A program made the translations under genes and the position numbers. The notes beneath the pieces are model-generated. The model was given only the letters and a program-made list of their open reading frames with translations, ran no database searches and had not been told where the DNA came from. 64,000 nt of DNA. It comes from Adiantum capillus-veneris. Lineage: Eukaryota > Streptophyta > Polypodiopsida > Polypodiales > Pteridaceae. This document shows, in pieces, positions 55,073-64,000 of this stretch; position 1 is the first letter of the stretch, and every line of letters starts with the position of its first letter. Location of the stretch: assembly GCA_014529385.2 (NCBI GenBank), contig CM043953.1, positions 114,667,549-114,731,548 on the forward strand, written 5' to 3'.

Positions 55073-56400
55073 ACATAGCATCTTCTCAAAGTGAGACTCT
55101 TTACAACATTAAGAAGCTGGATGGCACAAAATTTCCATTCTGGAAGAAGCATATTTGACATGTTTTGGTGCAGAAAAAACAAGTGAAGCAATTGAAGCTC
55201 AAAGGGGAGAGACCAGAAGGTATGGACAAGGATGAGTGGGAAGAGCTTGACGAGCTAGTTTGTTCCACAATCATGTTGACAATGGCAAAAAATGTTTACT
55301 TCAACGTGGCAGAAGAGACTATAGCGTATGGCGTATGGCAAAAGCTACGTGGTATGTACGAGAAACAAAGTGCTGCTTCTCAAATTTAGTGGCTCAAGAA
55401 ATTGGTGGATTTGAAGATGAAAGAAGGGACAACCATGTCGAATCATCTCACTGAATTTCACTTGATTTTCAACCAGTTAACAACACAAGAGATAGTCTTT
55501 CTAGATTCAGTGAACATTATGTTTCTCTTAATCACTTTGCTAGACAATTGGGATACTTTCCGCACAGCGTAAAGTAATTTTGTCACGCTAGAGGGTCTTA
55601 CAAGTGCCAATGTAGAAGCCAGCTTGCTCATAAAGGAAGTAGAGAAGAAGAACATTGACAAAGGCAAAGGCAATAGTGCTTTGGTTGTTTGAGGGAGACA
55701 ACAGTTCAAAGAGATGAAGGGTAAGAAGTCACAAAACAAAAGTAAGTCTCGTGACTCTAAGTCAAATGATGACACAGAGTGCTATTATTGTGGCAAGAAG
55801 GATCAAATGAGAAAGGACTGTACAAAATGGAAACAAGAAAAAGGTAAATCTAAGAGTTTCGAGCAAGATGATAAAAAGAAGGGTTCAATAAAGATTGAAG
55901 AAGTGAATGTCACAGGATCTGGTTTAGACAGTGATTCCGGAATTGCAGCTAATGACATCTTTCTCACAAGTAGCTATGATTTTTCTTTCTTGACTACAGA
56001 AGGTGGATATGTCATGAGTGATTGAATTATCTACTATGGGGCATCTCTACATGTATCTCCTTACAAAGAGTGGTTTACATCATATGTGGCTACTAAGGAC
56101 TATGTCAGACTTGGAAATGAGCAAGTTTACGACATAATTGGAGTGAGAGATGTGCAATTAAAATTTCAAAATGGTTCTTCTTTATTGCTCAAGAATGTCA
56201 GACATGTTCCAACAATTCGAAAGAGCTTGATCAGTACAAGGAAGTTGGATGATGCGGGTTATGTGACAGTCTTTGCAAACAACGCTTGGAAGATCTCCAA
56301 AGGTTCAATGATGGTAGCACATGGCAGCAAGTCAGGAACTCTGTACACTTTACATGTTTTAGAGGTCAAAAACCATGTAAATAATGTGATTGAGCAGCCA
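55073..56400 (+). pseudogene. Copia-D gag, zinc knuckle and protease
   Basis: The expected start codon is ATA at about 55075 where Copia-A has ATG, so initiation is lost. Gag words match Copia-A (K-L-K-G-E-R-P-E-G-M). Stops at about 55156, 55387, 55570 and 55692. The knuckle C-Y-Y-C-G-K-K-D-Q-M-R-K-D-C at about 55781 has Gln where the metal-binding His should be. In the protease, the motif equivalent to D-S-G-A-S reads Y-Y-G-A-S (about 56032-56046), so the catalytic Asp is gone. Confidence 0.82.
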
Positions 56401-57394
56401 ATTGTGTCACTTAGGACATATGTCTAAAATGGGAATGAAGATATTGTCTCGTTCTATTTATTTTCCTGGTTTCTCATTTCATAAATTTAAGTTTTGTGAG
56501 CACTGTGTTTATGGTAAGCAAATACAAGAACCGCATAGATCAAAGGGAAGTTGTAAGGATGAACAATTAGCTCTTGTGCACAGTGACTTATGCGCACCAA
56601 TGCCTAGTTTGTCACTAGGGGGAGCATTGTACTTTTGTACCTTTATAGACAACTATACTCACAGAGTATGGGTTTATTTCTTGAAGCACATGGATGAGGT
56701 GCTCAAGGTCTTTAAGACATTCTTGCAACTTGTGGAGAATCAAAGTGGTCAGAAGCTATGATGCTAAAGGACTGACAATGGTGGAGAGTACGTTTCCAAG
56801 GTTTTCCAAGACTTTTGTGAAGCAAAAGGAATAAAGCGGGAACTTATCGCACCATACAATCCTTCACAAGATGGAGTTTCCAAATGCATATGAAGGACCA
56901 AACAAGAGAAGGTCAAAAGCATGTTGTCAAATGCTAGGTTGCCTGATAGATTTTGGGTGGAAGCAGTGGCTACAACACTCCATTTGATCAATAGGTCTCC
57001 TAGTAGGGTTTTGGATAAGAGTGAAGTGGTCGAAATGCTATGGACAGCCAAGGCACCTTTGTATAAGCATTTCAGAGTCTTTGGTTGTGAAGCTTACAGC
57101 CATATTCTTAAGCAGTTGAGGAATAAGTTAGAACCAAAGAGCAAGAAGTGTATATTTCTTGTCTACGGAGGATCCAGCGAGATGAGTTACCCGCTTTGGG
57201 ATCCTGAGTCAATAAAAGTTATTCGTAGTAATGATGTGAATTTCAATAAAGCCAAGTTTCATGCTAAGCTAGAGAACACAGAGGAGATCAGAAGAGCTGT
57301 CTTCAGGGAAGATGGATCTGGTGCTAGCACATCAAGACAGCATGGTCAGGAACAGCCTATAGTGGCTAGAGAGGCAGAATCAGTTATGGTGAGA
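56401..57394 (+). pseudogene. Copia-D integrase and pol linker, truncated
   Basis: Zinc-finger His (L-C-H-L-G-H-M) and C-E-H-C-V-Y-G, then H-S-D-L (first catalytic Asp, about 56580), a stop at 56759, T-D-N-G-G-E-Y (second Asp) and the post-integrase linker to 57394. The reading frame changes at about 56770 and 56895. Tat-F starts at 57395. Confidence 0.82.
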
Positions 57395-60070
57395 TGTTGG
57401 AGAGGGGGAATAGGGAAACACACCCAGCACAACAACAAAGGCCTCTCTATAGTTCAAGGTGTTCACAACACCACTATCCTCTCAGAAACACCTTCAAAAA
57501 ACACAATTCACACTAGCGGGTCCCTGCTTGCTCTTTTCCCAATATCAACACACTCAACCAGTACACCACACAACATACATCTTCTGCCATTGTCTCTACC
57601 CTTACACACACACAATCACTCAATCTCACTCCCTTACACAAAACACCAATGGCCAGGGGCACACACCTCCACACTACCAGCACCACGGGTAAACACAAGA
57701 GCAGGAGAAAGAGAAAGGGGAAAGGGGAGATAGCACCAAGATAGGGAAATAGTGGTTCAATTACACTTCAAAAGGGATGTACAAGACTTGCAATGCCATC
57801 ACCATGGCCATTTTCAAGAGAAAATACAAAGGGATTTGATAGGCACAATCCTCTGCCAAGAAATTCCACTTTGCAGCCTTCAAATGGCACCAAAAAAGCT
57901 CCATTTACATTAGATATATAGTAGGGGACCCTTCAACTTTAGAAAATGCACTCTGATTGGCCTATCTAGCACCTTAATTTAGAAATTTATGAAGGGGGGA
58001 AGCTGCCTCACTCTCATTTGCTCTCTCTTTGTACCTCTTGGCTTGTGCTTGAGAAGGGTCGGCATTAGTGATGTTGCTATTGCCCTTGGCTTTCTTTTTT
58101 TATTTTTTTACTCATTAATTTTTACCCCTTATCTTACCTCTTCCCATTTTGGAATTCACCTCTACGGGCATGTAACTTAGCCTCTTAGCTCCTGGATTTT
58201 TGAGTTGGCCATGCCGTTCACTGTCCACCCATCTCGGCTTTCTATTTGCACTCTTATGGAGCTCTTCACTTGTCCCAAGTTGCCACGGCCGGGCATAGGC
58301 AGCTCCAGATGATAGAGCCCTTGTGGACTCTTGCCTCTCACAATTTAATGGCCTTTCGGCCCCTATTTCCGCTTTCCTTGTGCTCACAAGGCCTATGCCT
58401 TCAACCATGACAAGGTGAGAGGGGGGGCAATAGCCATGTTGCTATTGCCTCCTCCTCATACTCTCAAAAAATTGGGGGGCAAGTCCACCCCGTGGGAACC
58501 CAAACCCTCAAAGGCTTTTCCACATCACCACCTCGTGGAGACACGTCAACAGCCCACATCCAATGCCCAGGGCACTGGCGTCGCCTCCAACCTTGCCAAA
58601 ATCACTGCCGGACGGCAACGCTACAGCGCCAGCACAACGCCCACGCACGGCACACCATAGCTCGAGAGGGGAGCTCCCTTTCCCTTCCTCCTTTGGGAAA
58701 GTAAAGGCTCACGGCCTCACCTATATACTCCGCATCCAAACCTCTTGAACCCCATATGGGTTCTATGCATTGCCATGTGGCGGCACCGGGTGCCTCCTCC
58801 TTTTTTCTTGTTGAATGCCTTTAAACACACAAAAAACACCCAAGAGATTTCCTTTATAAGCCTACTTTAAGTGCTCCTAGATTCTGCTACCATATCCAAT
58901 TGAGGCCTTGTTTCTCACATGTAGAAGTCCACAACACAGGCTATAACCGATATCAATGTCAAGGCCATCTCACCTCTTCGCAGCCTCGAATCATGCGTCC
59001 CAAAATGTGAAAAAATCACCTGTGTTTTCCTTCTTCCCATTTGCCCTCACCTTCAAATGGCTGCCATTCACTGCCCGGAGTTCCTATTGATGAGCTGTGA
59101 CTTCGAGCATAAACCTTACATGACATACAAGCCCTGAAAACTCTCAAATCTTCAAAAAGATAGCAAATGGCATGCTTTCCAAGGCGGGAAAAATTGGCAC
59201 ATAACCGGTCCCCATCCAAACTTCAAAACCTGATAACTTGGCCATACATGACCTGATTGATGCTCTGAAAATCCCTGTATCCTTCTCATGATGAGCACTT
59301 CAGTCTTAACACCTGTATTGTCTTCCCAAAGACCCGGCACATTCATCCACTCCATATCAGACCTGCAACATTTCTTAGCTTTAAACATCCATAACTCTCA
59401 CCCAATAGCTCCAAATGGAGAGCCATTTGAACTCGTTCGGAGAGCATCATTAGGACCACATTTGGCAACACAAAATCATCATTTTTGTGCACCTTAAATT
59501 TCCCTTCTTCTCGACTACATATACACTCTTTTTGGACTTTATAACCACATCTAGCATACACACCTTGTATCTATTGATCGTCCAAGGTCTTCACACCTCT
59601 TTTTGCATACATACCAACACCTGGGAGCTCCCATGGTCTGGCATTTCACCATTCCTAGTAGCAACCCTTTTTGGTGATACCATCATTGCCCAACCCCTAG
59701 TTGAGCATCTTGGGGGGTGCACCTTTAAGAAACTACTCATATCAACACCTGTGAGCACCCATGGCCTGGCATTTCACCATTCCTAGCAGCAACCCTTTTT
59801 GGTGGTACTATCATTGCCCAACCCCTAGTTGAGCATCTTGGGGGGTGCACCTTTAAGAAACTACTCATATAACGTGTGTTCAAAGGGTATTAGAAAAAAC
59901 CCTTTTACTTACATGCTTAAGGTAATAAAATGACCCCTATTTCTTCAAAAAATTACAGGGTTTTCTCAAAAATCCATAAAAAAACCCCTTCTGTAAATAA
60001 TATCCTGTTAAAATTTTCAAATTTTGGCAATTAAAAAACCCATTCATTTGAACTCACTTGGTAACTTACA
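57395..60070 (-). mobile_element. Tat-F gypsy element: probable 3' LTR and flanking non-coding part, minus strand
   Basis: The left boundary is exact (plus TGTTGGAGAGG, i.e. a minus-strand ...CCTCTCCAACA end). The first 150 bp match 7795-7950. The right boundary of the LTR is unclear; the C-run at 60084-60090 (minus-strand G-run) may be the polypurine tract. Contains a 128-bp tandem duplication. No coding signal; open frames here are short and unsupported. Confidence 0.5.
59613..59870. repeat. Tandem duplication, 128-bp unit, two copies
   Basis: Starts CAACACCTG(G/T)GAGC at 59615 and 59743; the two copies are nearly identical. The related part of Tat-G (about 37110-37190) appears single. Confidence 0.9.
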
Positions 60071-60239
60071 TGTTTAAGAGGTGAACCCCCCGAGTTGAGC
60101 ATTCATGCTCAACCAAAAGTAGCCTTATTGAACTTAAAACCTGCAACACTTTGCAATATCCAAGCACACTGAAGAAAAGCACAACCATATGTACAATATA
60201 TATAATATGTACAAAATTGTATGTATGTAACCTTTAAGT

Positions 60240-61440
60240 CTCTTCAAGTGGGTTGCCCAACCCCTTGAGTCACAATCTGATGCACATTTGGAACCAATGC
60301 TCTCTTGAAATATAGCTTGAGATGTATGCCATTGACCCTATGCTTGAGAAACTTCCCATTTGCTCACACTAATTGGTAGGTGCCGTTAGGAAAAGCTTTG
60401 TGCACCTTGGAAGGTCTTGTTCACTTCTTTTTGAACTTTTTTTGGAATGTAAAATCCAAGTAGCTTTCATACTTCATCACTAAGTTGCCATCTTCAATCT
60501 TCTTCTCTGGCAAGCTTTGGTTGTACTTTGACATTCTCTTCTCTTTTGTTGCACATAGAAATCCACAATAGCCTCTCAATCCATCTGTAAAGCCTCAAGA
60601 TAGGAAATCCTATCTTGTAAACCATCCTATTGAGTAACATGAACCCTCCACATACCTTTAAGTGCACCAAGTTGTGCATGCACATGCAACACTGCCTCCT
60701 TACCATAAACCAATCCAAAAGGTGTAAAATTGGTAGCAACCTTAAAAGATGTCCTGTAAGCCCACAAGCACTTGTCAAGATTTGCTTCCCACTCGGATAC
60801 TTGTTTAAATACATACTTTGTAAGCATCTTCACAATCTGACCATTGGCACTTTCTACTAAACCATTGCACTGTGGATGGTAAGGAGAAGAAAACTGATGT
60901 TGAATCCCCAACTCTTTCACCAATGCACTCATCACTTTGCTTCTAAAACTTGTCCTTGATCAGAAATTAACACCCAAGGAATGCCAAAATGACAACAAAT
61001 GTTATCAAACACAAACTGAGCCACTGTACTAGCATTCACCTCCTTAACTGCTTTGGCATCCACCCACCTAGTAAGATAGTCAATAGCAATAATAATTTAC
61101 TTCTTACCACTTGATGACTTGGGAAGAGGTCCAATGAGGGTCCAATAGCATCCAATCCTCACTCCTCAAACGCATTTTGAGCTATGATAGCTCCCTGTGA
61201 TTCTGCTACAAGCCTTCTATCACCCATGGTCTGACACTCATGGCACGTCTTGCACCAATAGTAAACATCTTGCACAATTGAGGGCCACCAAAATCCTACT
61301 CTAAGGATACGAAACAATACCTGGTCCTTGCCTTGATGACCACTCTCCTCATCATGACAGTGCTCTAAACCATGCCGATCTCCTCTTTATACAAAATTCT
61401 CCTCAATAAGCCATCACGGCCATAAGCCATGTGATCTTCA
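60240..61440 (-). pseudogene. Tat-F integrase
   Basis: Minus strand. Zinc-finger C-H-E-C, a D-Y-L-T-R-W segment and I-S-D precede a frame change near 60940. 60935-60627 then gives H-P-Q-C-N-G-L-V-E-S with the catalytic Glu. The C-terminal K-Y-E-S-Y-L-D-F part ends near 60240. Broken by stops. Close relative of Tat-G integrase. Confidence 0.78.
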
Positions 61441-61484
61441 CCAACCATTGTGAACCTATTCGCCTTTTACATCAACCTTCTCCT

Positions 61485-62100
61485 TTATAATTTGGTCAAT
61501 CCTGGTGGACACTGTCCTGTCTCCAAGAAATCTTCAATTTCCTTCAATGTTTCCCTACCTACATAAGTGGCTGAAGCAACATAAAATCCTGCAACATGTA
61601 CTTTCAACCTGCTACTAGCTAATTGATCTGCAATTTGGTTTTTTTCTCTCCTTATGTGCTTAAACTCTATGGCTTCAAAAAACTTAAGCATCTTTTTAAT
61701 AGCATAAAAGCAATGCTTGAGAGAATCTCTCTTTACCTGCCACTACCCCAACAACTGCTTTATAACCAAAAGGGCATCCCCCTTCACTATGAGCCTGGAT
61801 ATACCAAACTCTATACACTGCTTTAGTCCCAAATGGAGAGCCACGTACTCAGCTTCGTTGTTGGTATGTACGCTCTCAAGATCATAGGCCTTCAAAAAAA
61901 ACCTTACCATTTGGATCTTGTATCACCACATCTGCTCCCACTTTTAGTATCACCCTCCTGTAAGCACCATCAAACCACATTATATAAGCTTCTTCAATGT
62001 CTGGACCTCCCACATCTTCCTCTTTTACAACTCTGGGATACAAAGGCAAATCCACGCCCTTGTTGGCCAAAATGTCGGCTTTTAAGTGAGACCTGCTCGT
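61485..62100 (-). pseudogene. Tat-F second RNase H
   Basis: Minus strand: W-F-D-G-A (catalytic Asp) at about 61970, N-N-E-A-E-Y, V-K-G-D-A and F-K-H-I-R-R-E-K-N-Q-I-A-D-Q-L-A. This is the extra RNase H typical of Tat-lineage gypsy elements, lying after the first RNase H and before integrase. One or two frame breaks. Confidence 0.8.
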
Positions 62101-62136
62101 GTGATCAATCTTAAACTCGAACTCGAACTCAAACTC

Positions 62137-63391
62137 CTATAGCTCTAAAACCCACTTCTTAATCCGCTTTCTTGGTTTTAAATGCAACACCACTTTAGAT
62201 AATAGATTGTTAGAAGTAAGCATAAAGAATTTGTGCACAACAAAAAACACTTTGAATTTTTGATAGGCAAACACTAGAGTCATCACCCACTGCTTTACCT
62301 CAGTATAAGTAGCTTCCCTTGGGTTAATCACACGGATCTCAAAGTAAATAGGCTTATAACACCTACCCACATTTTCCAACAATACAGCTCCAATAGCAAC
62401 AGTACCCATTGTCATAGAAACATAAAAATCATCCTCGTTGTTGGAAGGACATACAGTAGGTAATTGACAAAGAATCTCCTTCACTTTTTCAAAAGACTCC
62501 TGAGCACATCCATCCATTGAAAACCATGAACCTGCTGGCTTAATTTTTGGAGAGGATACACATACTGCGAAACATCCAAAAGAACCTGGATAAATACTAT
62601 AAGTTATGCACAAATGATGCTAAACCTTGAGCATTCTTTGGAGGCTCCATCAGCACCATGGCCTTCACTTTGTCAGGATCCGCTTCAATACCATTTTGAG
62701 AAACAATATACGCAAGTAACTGCACTCGAGGTTGAGCTAACTTACACTTCTTTGGATTCAATTGACCTCCTTCTTCATCCAACTTTTGAAAACACAGCTT
62801 CAATTTTGACAAATGATCCACCGTGGAACTATAGCACCCAATGTCATCCATAAAAACCCAAATAAACTTACCCAAGTAAGGAGCAAACACTGAGCTCATC
62901 CACTGTTGAAAAGTGGCATAAGCATTCATCAATCCAAATGGCATTCTACGATAGGCAAAACAGCCCCAAGGTGTAATAAAAGTAGTCTTCAGCTGGTCCT
63001 CAGGAGCTATGGCAATCTGAAAATACCCTGAAAAACAATCCATAATAGAATACCTCTCATGACCTACTAACTGATTCAAGATTTCATCTTGGAATGGCAA
63101 AGGGTAATGATTCCGCTGTGTAGCCACATTCAAAGGTTTGTAATCAACACAAACCCTCCACTTACCATTTTTCTTTGGAGTGATAACTACAGGAGAAACC
63201 CATTCAGATTCTTGAACAGGGTAAATAATACCTACCTCCAACAACTTGGTCACTTCCTGCCATAGCACCTCCTGTTGGATCTCACCCAATCTCTGCAACC
63301 TTTGAGCTTTCGGCTTGAATCCTTCCTTAAGCAAGATCCTGTGCTCCACATCTTTTGTTCCCCTCAAATCCTTGTACTCTGTTGCAAACAA
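62137..63391 (-). pseudogene. Tat-F reverse transcriptase and degenerate first RNase H
   Basis: RT (63391-62597) is open for 264 codons and includes K-K-N-G-K-W-R-V-C-V-D-Y, A-I-A-P-E-D-Q, M-P-F-G-L-M-N-A and the catalytic F-M-D-D at about 62850. The first RNase H (62613-62137) follows in another frame. Where D is expected (V-T/S-D) it reads Y-V-S-M-T-M, so the catalytic Asp seems lost, in line with Tat elements that rely on the second RNase H. Confidence 0.85.
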
Positions 63392-63433
63392 CTTGGGATA
63401 AGATGCACATAAGTCAATATAACCCTCTTTCTT

Positions 63434-64000
63434 TTACTTGGTTAGATATTCTCCTAACATACCTACTACCTCTTCTGCATTTACACCTTGAACACTTGGA
63501 GACATACCTTCCTCATCAAGGGAAGTGACAATGGAAATACCAAACAAATCAGCATCTATCTTCAAAAGTTCTTCATCACTCTCTTCGTCTTCAGAATATG
63601 TGTAGCCCTCATTTGATGTCGTCCTTGTGTCATACTCATAGCTTGTGGTTGAATCGTCTCCACCCCTTGTCGGCATAGGATGAACATGGCTTTCCTTGGT
63701 TTTCAAATCCAAAACTACATGTCTGTCATGCTCTCTATCGGGCAAGATAAACATATATGTACCCCAATCTTGTTTGGCTATAGCCAACAGCCATGGTCTC
63801 CCCAAAATGATAGGATAAGCATTTTCTCTTGCTTTCATAACAAAAAAATCAATAAGACATTCAATACCCAATACTTTTACCTTCACATCCTGAGCAATGC
63901 TCAGGAAATTAGCCTTTTGCATGGTTGGCCATCCTCATGCGCACATTGGATCTAGCTACAACTTTAACTCCTGCCTCTTTCATAGCCGCTTCTGTCATGA
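63434..64000 (-). pseudogene. Tat-F protease, cut by the window edge
   Basis: P-I-I-L-G-R-P-W-L at about 63806-63780 is the distal retropepsin motif; the catalytic D-T/S-G would lie just beyond 64000. A frame change occurs near 63925. The C-terminal part is acidic with E/D-rich stretches and leads towards RT. gag is outside the window. Confidence 0.75.

Larger units (their letters stand above)
53765..57394 (+). mobile_element. Copia-D: 5' part of a Ty1/copia element, same family as Copia-A
   Basis: 5' LTR, primer site, long leader, gag, protease, integrase and the start of the RT linker are present. It is cut at 57394 by Tat-F (last five bases TGAGA, the likely duplicated target). The Copia-A frame continues directly from the same codon, which confirms the junction. 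The remainder presumably lies beyond the right edge. Many stops. Confidence 0.88.

Noticed and set aside
58415-58748. Three overlapping open frames in the Tat-F LTR region
   Set aside because: Overlapping in all frames, Pro/Thr/His-rich, in non-coding LTR-like sequence.

Overview
This is a plant nuclear window made almost entirely of transposable elements. I found no convincing ordinary host gene, rRNA, tRNA or CRISPR array. The evidence for a plant is: Ty1/copia elements primed from initiator tRNA-Met, large Ty3/gypsy elements of the Tat/Athila/Ogre type (a tRNA-Asp-like primer site in one, an extra RNase H domain in others), a CACTA-type terminus, and Helitron-like ends carrying the plant GC-rich 3' hairpin. 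Very long (GA)n and (CA)n microsatellites are also striking. I cannot name the species. A land plant with a large, repeat-rich genome (a fern or gymnosperm would fit) is inference only.

Layout. 1-2283 is the decayed 3' part of a gypsy-like element: a protease domain, then a tail of W-x-P/S-K repeats. 2284-7794 is mostly unassigned but holds an LTR-like sequence on the minus strand (6297-6727).

7795-38906 is a nested stack. The outermost layer, Tat-G, is a Tat-like gypsy on the minus strand (7795-9294 plus 36873-38906). It was split by Copia-A (minus, 9295-36872, duplication CTTCT). Copia-A was split by Gypsy-B (plus, 9634-28650, duplication CACGA). Gypsy-B was split by Copia-C (plus, 15882-21059, duplication GCGGC), which has indistinguishable LTRs and one intact 1428-codon ORF. 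Copia-A also took a separate 2.96-kb insertion (30921-33882, duplication CTTGT). LTR divergence falls inward: about 6% in Copia-A, about 1.7% in Gypsy-B, none seen in Copia-C. This agrees with the order of nesting.

38907-53764 has no clear gene. It holds short tandem repeats, a 379-bp fold-back element, a decayed CACTA end, Helitron-like ends and many GA tracts. 53765-57394 is the 5' part of Copia-D, the same family as Copia-A. It is cut at 57395 by Tat-F, a minus-strand Tat-like gypsy that runs off the right edge.

The most unusual element is Gypsy-B. After its integrase it has a second retropepsin-like domain with an intact D-T-G-A motif, a W-x-P-K repeat tail, an LTR-like stretch with a TATA box, and an unrecognised 140-aa ORF. 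Its normally placed protease has lost the usual D-S/T-G motif. The left-edge element carries a similar W-x-P-K tail, so this may be a lineage trait.
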